Source: an uncultured Pedobacter sp.
GTDB lineage: Bacteria; Bacteroidota; Bacteroidia; Sphingobacteriales; Sphingobacteriaceae
Assembly: GCF_946479715.1 (NCBI RefSeq)
Contig: NZ_CAMLHF010000155.1
Coordinates: 1 to 13,601, forward strand
DNA: 13,601 nucleotides
Direction of reading: 5' to 3'
Part shown: positions 8,237 through 13,601 of the stretch, piece after piece
How the letters are laid out: each line of letters opens with the position of its first letter
Numbering within the stretch: the stretch's first letter is position 1
The notes under the pieces: model-generated
What the model saw: the letters and a program-made list of their open reading frames with translations, nothing else
Databases searched by the model: none
Told to the model about the DNA's origin: nothing
Made by a program: the position numbers and the translations under genes

Positions 8237-8320
8237 GAGCCGATTATTTTTGCTAATCGGCTCAAATATAGTGAATTTATGAGCCGATTAGCAAAAATAA
8301 TCGGCTCATAAATTCACTAT
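8235..8320. promoter_or_regulatory. Nested perfect palindromes, probable operator of the Fic gene
   Basis: Two 27-bp inverted repeats lie here, each GAGCCGATTA and TAATCGGCTC separated by 7 nt: IR1 at 8237-8263 and IR2 at 8281-8307. IR1 is the exact reverse complement of IR2, and with AT on the flank this gives 29-nt arms at 8235-8263 and 8281-8309 around a 17-nt centre. IR2 extends into its own larger palindrome with perfect 23-nt arms (8268-8290 and 8298-8320). The Fic start codon touches IR1. The -33 element of the candidate Fic promoter falls in the spacer of IR2 and the -7 element abuts IR1. This layout fits repression by a dimeric winged-helix protein, probably Fic itself (inference). 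Confidence 0.7.
8263..8295 (-). promoter_or_regulatory. Bacteroidota-type promoter of the Fic gene
   Basis: On the minus strand, TATATTTG (8270 down to 8263) matches the Bacteroidota -7 consensus TAnnTTTG exactly. TTTG (8295 down to 8292) matches the -33 element, with a 21-nt spacer inside the usual range. Transcription would start near 8257, inside IR1, giving a leader of about 20 nt before the ATG at 8236. No other good match lies between the Fic start and 8340. Confidence 0.55.
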
Positions 8321-8326
8321 GATTTT

Positions 8327-8376
8327 TAACGAACAATAACGAGTTTTATACTGTTATGTAATCACTAAGTTCGTTA
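8327..8376. promoter_or_regulatory. TAACGA half-sites upstream of the polyketide operon
   Basis: TAACGA occurs at 8327-8332 and 8337-8342 (10 bp apart, same helix face) and inverted as TCGTTA at 8371-8376. The outer two extend to an 8-bp perfect inverted repeat, TAACGAAC...GTTCGTTA, separated by 34 nt. The set ends 6 nt before the GTG start of the first biosynthetic gene. A weak promoter-like TTTT-N18-TAAGTTCG (8344-8373) lies between the sites. A regulatory role is inferred. Confidence 0.3.
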
Positions 8377-8382
8377 CCGGCT

Positions 8383-9510
8383 GTGAAATCAGAAAAAAAA
8401 GACATAATTATAGTTGGTGGTGGCTTAGCTGGGTTAACCTGTGCAATACATTTGCTAAAGTCAGGATTTGATGTTACGCTTATAGAAAAAAACCATTACC
8501 CGCAGCATAAGGTTTGCGGCGAATACATTTCAAATGAAGTACTCCCCTATTTGAAATGGCTTGATGTTGATCCGGCCCAGCTTAATCCCACAGAAATTAT
8601 CCGGTTATCTATTTCTTCTGCCAGTGGCAAAACAGTAAACACAGAATTGCCTCTTGGCGGTTTTGGAATCAGCCGGTTTGCACTTGATCATTTTCTTTAC
8701 GAAAAAGCATTGCAAAATGGCTGCATCTTCATAAATGATACTGTAAACGCTATTGATTTCAATGATGATGTATTTAGCATTAGTACGGCGAAAACTGGTT
8801 TGCTTAATGCAAAAATAGTAATAGGTGCTTTTGGAAAAAGATCATCGTTAGATCAAAAAATGGAACGGCGATTTATTCAAAAAAAATCTCCATGGCTTGC
8901 AGTAAAAGCACACTACAAGGGTGATTTTCAGGATGATCTGGTTGCACTTCATAATTTTAAAGGAGGGTATTGTGGGGTTTCTAAAGTGGAAAAGGACCGT
9001 ATCAACATCTGTTACCTTACAGATTACCAAAGCTTTAAAGCACACAAGAACATTACTGATTTTCAAAAACAGGTACTTTATAAAAACCCTCATCTAAAAG
9101 AGGTATTTGAAAACTGCATTCCATTGTTTGATCAGCCACTAACAATAAGTCAGATTTCTTTCGAAAAAAAGGAACCTGTTTACAATCATATTTTAATGGT
9201 TGGGGATACCGCAGGATTAATCCATCCTTTGTGTGGAAACGGAATGGCAATGGCCATTCATAGTGCCAAGATTTGTGCAGAATTAAGCATTCAATTTTTG
9301 AATGGCAGTATCTCATCAAGAATAATATTAGAAGAAAAATACCACAAAGAGTGGGACCTGAATTTCAAAAATAGACTGGCCGTGGGGAAACTCTTGTCTG
9401 GGATTATAAGAAAAGAAAAACTGTTTGCTCCATTATTAAATCTATTGATTAAATTCCCTTTTATATTGCCCAAAATCATTAAAAAGACTCACGGAAAACC
9501 AATAATTTAA
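8383..9510 (+). CDS. FAD-dependent oxidoreductase (geranylgeranyl reductase / UbiH-like hydroxylase family)
   Basis: A 375-residue flavoprotein. The start is GTG at 8383: an in-frame stop at 8359 blocks longer forms, no upstream ATG exists, and the Rossmann strand begins by residue 8. The FAD-binding motif is IIIVGGGLAGLTCAIHLL (GxGxxG at 12-17), with the ribose-binding acid Glu35 at the end of strand 2 (VTLIEKN). KVCGEYIS (~residues 44-51) is the signature loop of the geranylgeranyl-reductase-like branch. The second FAD motif is VGDTAGLIHPLCGNGMAMAI (from residue 273). No transmembrane helix is obvious, although the C-terminus (FAPLLNLLIKFPFILPKII) is hydrophobic and may touch the membrane. 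It heads an operon with a methyltransferase (directly adjoining) and a type III polyketide synthase, so hydroxylation or oxidation of a polyketide phenol is the likely role, comparable to SrsC. Reduction of double bonds is an alternative. Confidence 0.88.
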   Translation: MKSEKKDIIIVGGGLAGLTCAIHLLKSGFDVTLIEKNHYPQHKVCGEYISNEVLPYLKWLDVDPAQLNPTEIIRLSISSASGKTVNTELPLGGFGISRFALDHFLYEKALQNGCIFINDTVNAIDFNDDVFSISTAKTGLLNAKIVIGAFGKRSSLDQKMERRFIQKKSPWLAVKAHYKGDFQDDLVALHNFKGGYCGVSKVEKDRINICYLTDYQSFKAHKNITDFQKQVLYKNPHLKEVFENCIPLFDQPLTISQISFEKKEPVYNHILMVGDTAGLIHPLCGNGMAMAIHSAKICAELSIQFLNGSISSRIILEEKYHKEWDLNFKNRLAVGKLLSGIIRKEKLFAPLLNLLIKFPFILPKIIKKTHGKPII

Positions 9511-10257
9511 ATGCTTGTAAACACCAGTCGAAGAAGCGAAGCACCTGAAATAATGGATAATTTCTCTATGGAAGGAGAAATACTAAAGGACGCTTTAGAC
9601 AAAATTGCAAGCATAAACAGGTTGCTGGGCGGGAACAAAGTGACCTTGCAGGGCGTAACAACCTTAATAAAAAACAGTGGGGCTTTTAGCAATAATACTT
9701 CGAAAGAGATTAGCATTTTAGATGTAGGTTGTGGAAATGGCGATATGCTGAGAACCCTTGCCAACTATGCTGCTAAAAACAATTTAAAGTTTAAACTAAT
9801 TGGAATTGATGCCAACAATTATACCATTGGCCATGCACAGCAGTTATCTAAAAACTACCCAAACATTAGTTACATATGTACAGATATTTTCAATGAAATT
9901 GAACAACAAAGCACTTACGATGTTATCCTTTGTACATTAACCCTTCACCATTTCAAAGACACGGAAATACTGACACTGATGAACGGTTTTAGAAATCAGG
10001 CAGAGATGGGTATTGTGGTTAACGATTTACATAGAAGTGCTGTTGCTTATTACCTGTTTTTGGCGATATGCTTTGTTTTCAGGCTCAATAAAATGTCTAA
10101 AGATGATGGATTGGTTTCGATACTTAGGGGTTTTAAAAAGGCTGAATTGCTATCCTATTCCAGTGAACTGGATTTTAAAAAATATACGGTAAAATGGAAA
10201 TGGGCATTTCGCTATCAATGGATAATTCCTACTTCAATTAATAAAAATCATGTATGA
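9511..10257 (+). CDS. Class I SAM-dependent methyltransferase
   Basis: A 248-residue methyltransferase. Motif I is ISILDVGCGNGDMLRTLA (DVGCGNGD at 71-78), followed by the acidic strand end LIGIDANN that binds the SAM ribose, a CTDIFNE segment, and motif IV-like YDVILCTLTLHHF. The N-terminal ~50 residues (RRSEAPEIMDNFSMEGEILK, SINRLLGGNKVTLQGV) form a helical cap; from memory, this cap is typical of methyltransferases next to type III polyketide synthases in Bacteroidota. A hydrophobic stretch VAYYLFLAICFVFRL (~residues 176-190) could be a lipid-substrate lid. The ATG follows the upstream stop codon with no gap, and the TGA overlaps the polyketide synthase ATG (ATGA, 10254-10257), so coupling is tight. 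The probable role is O- or C-methylation of the polyketide product; the position is unknown. Confidence 0.9.
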   Translation: MLVNTSRRSEAPEIMDNFSMEGEILKDALDKIASINRLLGGNKVTLQGVTTLIKNSGAFSNNTSKEISILDVGCGNGDMLRTLANYAAKNNLKFKLIGIDANNYTIGHAQQLSKNYPNISYICTDIFNEIEQQSTYDVILCTLTLHHFKDTEILTLMNGFRNQAEMGIVVNDLHRSAVAYYLFLAICFVFRLNKMSKDDGLVSILRGFKKAELLSYSSELDFKKYTVKWKWAFRYQWIIPTSINKNHV

Positions 10258-11306
10258 GCGTAAAGATCAAAACCATTGCTAAGCTGCTACCCCGGTATTC
10301 AAGAAAAACTGAAGAAATTATACCTTTTTTAGATTCATGGTTAAGCGGACAAGATGAGCGTTTCATTAGAAAAGTAAAAAAGATATTTGAAAATGCAGGG
10401 GTTGATCAGCGCTATTCGATCATGTCGCCCGAAGAAGTATTTAGCGATCTGACTTTTGAAGAAAGGAACAATATTTATCTAAGAGAGGGCATAAACCTTG
10501 CTACGGAATGCCTAAAAAAAGCCTTAGAAAAAGCGGCATGGTTGCCTGAAGATCTGGATTATATAATTACTGTGAGCTGCACGGGTATTATGATTCCTTC
10601 GTTAGATGCCTACCTTATCAATACCTTAAATTTGAAACAAGATATAGTTCGATTACCTGTTACAGAAATGGGTTGTGCGGCTGGTGTTTCGGGTGTGATA
10701 TATGCCGATAATTTTTTGAAAGCTAATCCGGGGAAAAGAGCAGCTGTAGTTGCATATGAATCGCCTACAGCTACATTTCAGGTAAATGATTTTTCTATGG
10801 CCAACATTGTTAGTGCCGCAATTTTTGGGGATGGTGTGGCTTGTGCATTGGTTTCATCTCATCCTGATGATGAGGGCCCGGAAATTATAGCGAATGAAAT
10901 GTATCACTTTTACAATGCAGAACAAATGATGGGTTTTAAACTGGTAAACAGTGGTTTGCAAATGGTTTTGGATGTTGCAGTGCCAGATACAATAGAAAGC
11001 CATTTCCCTGATATTATTCATCCGTTTTTAGCGAAACACAATTTAACAATAAATGATATTGATCATCTGATCTTTCATCCGGGAGGAAAAAAAATTGTAC
11101 AGCTTGTTGATGACTTATTTGGTAAATTAGGTAAGAATATAGAAGATACTAAAGCGGTTTTAAGATTGTTTGGAAATATGTCGAGCGCCACGGTTATGTA
11201 TGTTTTAGAACGCTTTATGGAGGGTGAGCAAAAGGCCGGAGATTTGGGACTGATGTTAAGCTTTGGCCCGGGGTTTTCTGCGCAAAGAATATTGTTGAAA
11301 TGGTGA
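10254..11306 (+). CDS. Type III polyketide synthase (chalcone/stilbene synthase family)
   Basis: A 350-residue homodimer-type condensing enzyme of normal family length. The catalytic triad is intact: Cys141 in VTEMGCAAGVSG, His275 in LIFHPGGKK and Asn308 in LFGNMSSATVMY. The C-terminal loop LSFGPGFSAQRILL matches the conserved GFGPG strand. DQRYSIMSPE and VSCTGIMIPSLDAYLIN are further family hallmarks. The enzyme uses an acyl-CoA or acyl-ACP starter and malonyl units to make an aromatic or pyrone product without a carrier domain of its own. The genes after it supply an ACP, ketosynthase and dehydratase, so an ACP-bound fatty acyl starter and an alkylresorcinol or alkylpyrone product are likely (inference). 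A plant-like chalcone product is unlikely, as no phenylpropanoid genes are present. Folding mode (aldol versus lactone) cannot be read from the motifs. It overlaps the methyltransferase stop codon by 4 nt. Confidence 0.95.
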   Translation: MSVKIKTIAKLLPRYSRKTEEIIPFLDSWLSGQDERFIRKVKKIFENAGVDQRYSIMSPEEVFSDLTFEERNNIYLREGINLATECLKKALEKAAWLPEDLDYIITVSCTGIMIPSLDAYLINTLNLKQDIVRLPVTEMGCAAGVSGVIYADNFLKANPGKRAAVVAYESPTATFQVNDFSMANIVSAAIFGDGVACALVSSHPDDEGPEIIANEMYHFYNAEQMMGFKLVNSGLQMVLDVAVPDTIESHFPDIIHPFLAKHNLTINDIDHLIFHPGGKKIVQLVDDLFGKLGKNIEDTKAVLRLFGNMSSATVMYVLERFMEGEQKAGDLGLMLSFGPGFSAQRILLKW

Positions 11307-11322
11307 TTTAAAGTTAGTTTTG
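11292..11322 (+). promoter_or_regulatory. Possible internal promoter before the dehydratase gene
   Basis: TAGTTTTG (11315-11322) matches TAnnTTTG. A TTG at 11292-11294 lies 20 nt upstream, and a second at 11295-11297 lies 17 nt upstream. Transcription would start near 11330, before the long palindrome. One such match is not rare by chance in AT-rich DNA, so this is weak. Confidence 0.22.
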
Positions 11323-11349
11323 TTGAATGTAGTTGTGGTTTCTGCACGC

Positions 11350-11429
11350 TCGTCATCTCGAACGCAGAGAGAGATCTCTTGTTCAGGATTACGATTTCAA
11401 GAGATCTCTCTCTGCGTTCGAGATGACGA
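11350..11429. repeat. Long perfect palindrome (dispersed-type hairpin element) inside the operon
   Basis: Perfect 32-nt inverted arms (11350-11381 and 11398-11429) flank a 16-nt loop. The arms start with TCGTCATCTCGAACGCAG and end at the loop with GAGATCTCTTG. Similar sequences built on CGTCATCTCG...GAGATCTC are, from memory, dispersed intergenic repeats in Pedobacter-like genomes. It has no coding content and is not followed by a T-run on either strand, so it is not a standard terminator. It occupies over half of the 147-nt gap between the polyketide synthase and dehydratase genes. It may limit read-through or shape mRNA decay between the two halves of the operon. Confidence 0.85.
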
Positions 11430-11453
11430 AAATTAAAAAGATATAAACATAAC

Positions 11454-11900
11454 ATGAATAAAGAAGAAATTTTAGCCCACTTACCTTACTCCAAACCGTT
11501 TTTATTTGTAGATGAAATACTTCATATAGATGAAAATGGATCAAGCGGAACTTTCACATTTGATAAAGATCTTGACTTTTACAAAGGTCATTTTAAAGAT
11601 CATCCGGTAACACCAGGAGTAATTTTAACTGAAACCATGGCTCAAATTGGTTTGGTTTGTTTGGGTATATACCTTACAGGAAGTGCCGAAGGTGGTGTAC
11701 CGGGACATGTAATGCTAACTTCAACTGCTATTGATTTTATGAAACCGGTATTTCCGGGAGAAAAAGTAAAGGTTGTTGCAGAAAAAGTATACTTCCGCTT
11801 TAAAAAACTAAACTGCACTGTACAAATGCTAAATGAGCAGCATGAAGTGGTATGCAAAGGCACAATAGCCGGAATGGTAACTAATAAAATGAATGGATAA
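11454..11900 (+). CDS. FabZ-like 3-hydroxyacyl-ACP dehydratase
   Basis: A 148-residue single hotdog-fold protein, the usual FabZ length. It opens with the substrate-tunnel segment LPYSKPFLFVDEI. The catalytic pair is intact: His46 in YKGHFKDHPVTPGVIL and Glu60 in TETMAQIG, with the 14-residue spacing of E. coli FabZ (His54/Glu68). Further hallmarks are IDFMKPVFPGEKVKV and a C-terminal KGTIAGMV strand. The enzyme would remove water from 3-hydroxyacyl-ACP to give trans-2-enoyl-ACP. In this operon it probably serves a dedicated acyl-chain pathway rather than housekeeping lipid synthesis, because it overlaps the ketosynthase by 8 nt and is followed by its own ACP. No ketoreductase or enoyl reductase is encoded in the window, so these steps come from elsewhere or from genes past the right edge. 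Confidence 0.9.
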   Translation: MNKEEILAHLPYSKPFLFVDEILHIDENGSSGTFTFDKDLDFYKGHFKDHPVTPGVILTETMAQIGLVCLGIYLTGSAEGGVPGHVMLTSTAIDFMKPVFPGEKVKVVAEKVYFRFKKLNCTVQMLNEQHEVVCKGTIAGMVTNKMNG

Positions 11901-13167
11901 CAGAGTTGTTGTAACAGGATTAGGTGTTGTTGCCCCAAATGGAGTTGGCTTAACTGCATTTACGGATTCCATAAAAAATGGTACTTCGGGTATTAAACAC
12001 GATTCTCAGTTAGAACAACTGCAGTTTTCTTGTCAGATAGCTGGTAAACCTGAACTGTCTGATGATTTTATTGCACAATATTTTACCGCCTTAGAGTTAA
12101 GGAATTTTAACAGTACAGGCATCCTGTATGGCGTTATAGCCGGTATGGACGCCTGGAAAGATGCAGGTTTAACCATTACAGAAAGCGATGAACCTGATTG
12201 GGACAGTGGAACAATATTTGGAACCGGCACTTCGGGCATTGATAAGTTCAGAGAGTCTATCTATAAAGTTGATGATCTGCAGCTCAGGAAACTTGGCAGT
12301 ACCGTGGTGGTGCAAACCATGGCTAGCGGAATCAGCGCTTATCTTGGCGGTAAGCTTGGATTGGGAAATCAGACAACCACTAACTCATCGGCCTGCATTA
12401 CGGGTACAGAAAGCATTTTAATGGCCTATGAGCGTATTAAAACCGGACAGGCGACAAAGATGCTCGCTGGCAGCACAAGTGACAGCGGGCCTTATATATG
12501 GGCCGGATTTGATGCAATGAAAGTTTGCACTTACAAATACAATCCATTTCCGGAACAAGGATCAAGACCAATGAGTGCAAGTGCAAGTGGCTTTGTACCC
12601 GGTAGCGGCGCAGGAGCTATGGTTTTGGAATCACTAGATAGTGCCCTTAAACGGAGAGCAACAATTTATGGGGAAATACTGGGAGGCCATATCAACTCAG
12701 GCGGACAAAGGGGCACCGGAACAATGACAGCTCCAAATAGTATTGCTGTTCAGCGCTGCATAAAAGGAGCCTTACAAAATGCAGGCATTAAAGCCAGCGA
12801 AGTGGATGCCATTAACGGGCACCTTACAGCAACCTCTAAAGACGCTATAGAAATCCAAAACTGGAGTATTGCTTTGAATAGAAAAGGCTCTGATTTCCCT
12901 TATGTCAACTCTTTAAAATCTACAATTGGCCATTGCCTAAGTGCTGCCGGAAGCATAGAATGTGTAGCCTCAATCTTACAATTGCATCATAATTTTATAT
13001 TTCCGAATATCAATTGTGAAGATCCAAATCCAGAGATTAGCAATATGATAGATTTCAATAGAATTCCGCAACAATTATTGAACACAAGTGTTAATATTGT
13101 GGCTAAGGCAAGCTTTGGATTTGGCGATGTAAATGCTTGTATTATCTTAAAAAAATACGCTAAATAA
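11893..13167 (+). CDS. FabF-like beta-ketoacyl-ACP synthase
   Basis: A 424-residue thiolase-fold condensing enzyme of KAS II length. The active-site residues are present: nucleophile Cys168 (SSACITGTESI), His310 (INGHLTATSKDA), Lys342 and His347 (SLKSTIGHCLSAAGSIE). The glycine-rich GFGDVNACIILKK closes the fold. The first catalytic-His loop reads HLTATSKD where FabF has HGTSTPxxD, a difference seen in secondary-metabolism ketosynthases and one that could alter chain or ACP choice. It would condense malonyl-ACP with acyl-ACP to lengthen the starter chain. There is no adjacent chain-length-factor gene in the window. The start at ATG 11893 overlaps the dehydratase stop by 8 nt, and the ACP starts 2 nt after the stop codon, so it sits in one translation-coupled unit. 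Confidence 0.93.
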   Translation: MDNRVVVTGLGVVAPNGVGLTAFTDSIKNGTSGIKHDSQLEQLQFSCQIAGKPELSDDFIAQYFTALELRNFNSTGILYGVIAGMDAWKDAGLTITESDEPDWDSGTIFGTGTSGIDKFRESIYKVDDLQLRKLGSTVVVQTMASGISAYLGGKLGLGNQTTTNSSACITGTESILMAYERIKTGQATKMLAGSTSDSGPYIWAGFDAMKVCTYKYNPFPEQGSRPMSASASGFVPGSGAGAMVLESLDSALKRRATIYGEILGGHINSGGQRGTGTMTAPNSIAVQRCIKGALQNAGIKASEVDAINGHLTATSKDAIEIQNWSIALNRKGSDFPYVNSLKSTIGHCLSAAGSIECVASILQLHHNFIFPNINCEDPNPEISNMIDFNRIPQQLLNTSVNIVAKASFGFGDVNACIILKKYAK

Positions 13168-13169
13168 AT

Positions 13170-13424
13170 ATGGACAGAGCAGAATTAATAGCAAGGCTTA
13201 CGCCTATTATTGCTACCTATGCGCAAGATAAAGATGCCGTAGCCTCAATAAATGAAACCACTGATTTCATTAAAGATCTGAAGATTAATTCTGCAAACCT
13301 CGTTGATGTAATTTTAGATGTTGAAGAGGAATTTGATATCGAGATTGACAACCTATCGATGGAACGAATGTTGAATGTTAGCGCTGCCATGGAAATCATT
13401 GAGGATAAACTGAAAACAAAATGA
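13170..13424 (+). CDS. Acyl carrier protein
   Basis: An 84-residue, acidic, four-helix carrier protein. The phosphopantetheine site is Ser41 in DLKINSANLVDVILDVEEEF, where the usual DSL is NSA: Asp is replaced by Asn before the serine, and Leu by Ala after it. The following helix II (VDVILDVEEEFDIEI) is strongly typical of ACPs. It lies 2 nt after the ketosynthase and overlaps a phosphopantetheinyl transferase start (ATGA, 13421-13424). That transferase probably activates it by adding 4'-phosphopantetheine to Ser41. The altered site and the linked transferase suggest a specialised carrier separate from the housekeeping AcpP (inference). Confidence 0.92.
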   Translation: MDRAELIARLTPIIATYAQDKDAVASINETTDFIKDLKINSANLVDVILDVEEEFDIEIDNLSMERMLNVSAAMEIIEDKLKTK

Positions 13425-13601
13425 TAGGCAACGACATAGTAGATCTTGTACAGGCTGCAATAGATAGTAACTGGAAACGGAAGGGTTATCTGGATAAGAT
13501 CTTTAACACAGAAGAGCAATTTATGATCACCTCCGGTATTCATCCTTCTATGATCATATGGTTGCTATGGAGCATGAAAGAGTCTGCCTACAAAATATAT
13601 T
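13421..13601 (+). CDS. 4'-phosphopantetheinyl transferase (3' truncated by window end)
   Basis: The ATG at 13421 overlaps the ACP stop codon, and the frame is open to the window edge (60 codons visible). Two family motifs are readable: MIGNDIVDLVQA at the N-terminus, with the Mg-binding Asp of the GxDIV motif, and WLLWSMKESAYKIY near the edge, the W-x-KES-x-K motif with its metal-binding Glu. FNTEEQFMI between them fits the AcpS-like helix. The enzyme transfers phosphopantetheine from CoA to an ACP serine; the neighbouring ACP is the obvious substrate. The C-terminal part lies outside the window. Confidence 0.88.
   Translation, partial: MIGNDIVDLVQAAIDSNWKRKGYLDKIFNTEEQFMITSGIHPSMIIWLLWSMKESAYKIY

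Noticed and set aside
8268..8327. Terminator formed by the outer Fic palindrome and TTTTT at 8323-8327
   Set aside because: No + strand gene ends upstream of it (fic is on the - strand), the stem is AT-rich, and its overlap with promoter elements fits an operator better.
7124..8382. Fic toxin-antitoxin pair with a separate small antitoxin gene
   Set aside because: The inhibitory TSEIEG motif is inside the Fic protein itself, and no small ORF precedes it; the upstream gap contains only the palindromes.
11350..11429. Rho-independent terminator after the polyketide synthase
   Set aside because: The stem is long and perfect, but an A-rich rather than T-rich stretch follows on the + strand, and no T-run follows on the - strand.
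11075..11455. Antisense reading frame across the end of the PKS gene and the palindrome
   Set aside because: Its N-terminal part is translation of the palindrome and the rest is antisense to the PKS active-site region, with no recognisable domain.

Overview
The window looks like chromosomal DNA from a Bacteroidota bacterium, most likely family Sphingobacteriaceae (Pedobacter/Mucilaginibacter-like). The support is a type IX secretion (T9SS) PorP/SprF protein beside a protein with a gliding-motility-associated C-terminal domain, a LytS/LytTR two-component pair of Bacteroidota style, a TTTG...TAnnTTTG promoter, few Shine-Dalgarno sequences, an AT-rich base composition, and a dispersed-type palindrome of a kind I associate with this family. 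The genus is inferred, not shown.

Region 1 (1-4791) is a surface/secretion block, all on the + strand. It starts with the 3' part of a Thr/Ser/Asn-rich multidomain surface protein (open at the window edge), followed by a small secreted protein, a secreted Ig-like/DUF11 protein carrying the T9SS sorting domain, and a PorP/SprF outer-membrane protein overlapping it by ATGA. Only the third of the three exported proteins carries a recognisable sorting domain. The four probably form one exported assembly with its membrane anchor.

Region 2 (4792-7144) holds a LytS-type membrane histidine kinase overlapping a LytTR response regulator by 26 nt, then a small ferredoxin-fold/HMA-like protein without metal-binding cysteines. 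The same 13-nt sequence occurs upstream of the kinase and again upstream of the small gene, so it is a candidate binding site for the regulator.

Region 3 (7124-8382) contains a minus-strand class II Fic protein with a winged-helix C-terminus. Its promoter is embedded in a nested set of perfect palindromes, suggesting autorepression. The same 146-bp gap is the divergent upstream region of region 4.

Region 4 (8383-13601) is a tightly packed biosynthetic operon running off the right edge: FAD-dependent oxidoreductase, SAM methyltransferase, type III polyketide synthase (chalcone/stilbene synthase family), FabZ-like dehydratase, FabF-like ketosynthase, acyl carrier protein and the start of a phosphopantetheinyl transferase. 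The dehydratase, ketosynthase, carrier protein and transferase look like a dedicated fatty-acyl supply. The type III synthase could extend that starter to an alkylresorcinol or alkylpyrone, and the methyltransferase and flavoprotein could then methylate and hydroxylate it, as SrsA/B/C do in Streptomyces. A long perfect palindrome sits in the only sizeable gap of this operon. I cannot name the product; this cluster is the most interesting system in the window. No tRNA, rRNA, CRISPR array or transposase was seen, and there is no gene-free stretch above 300 bases.
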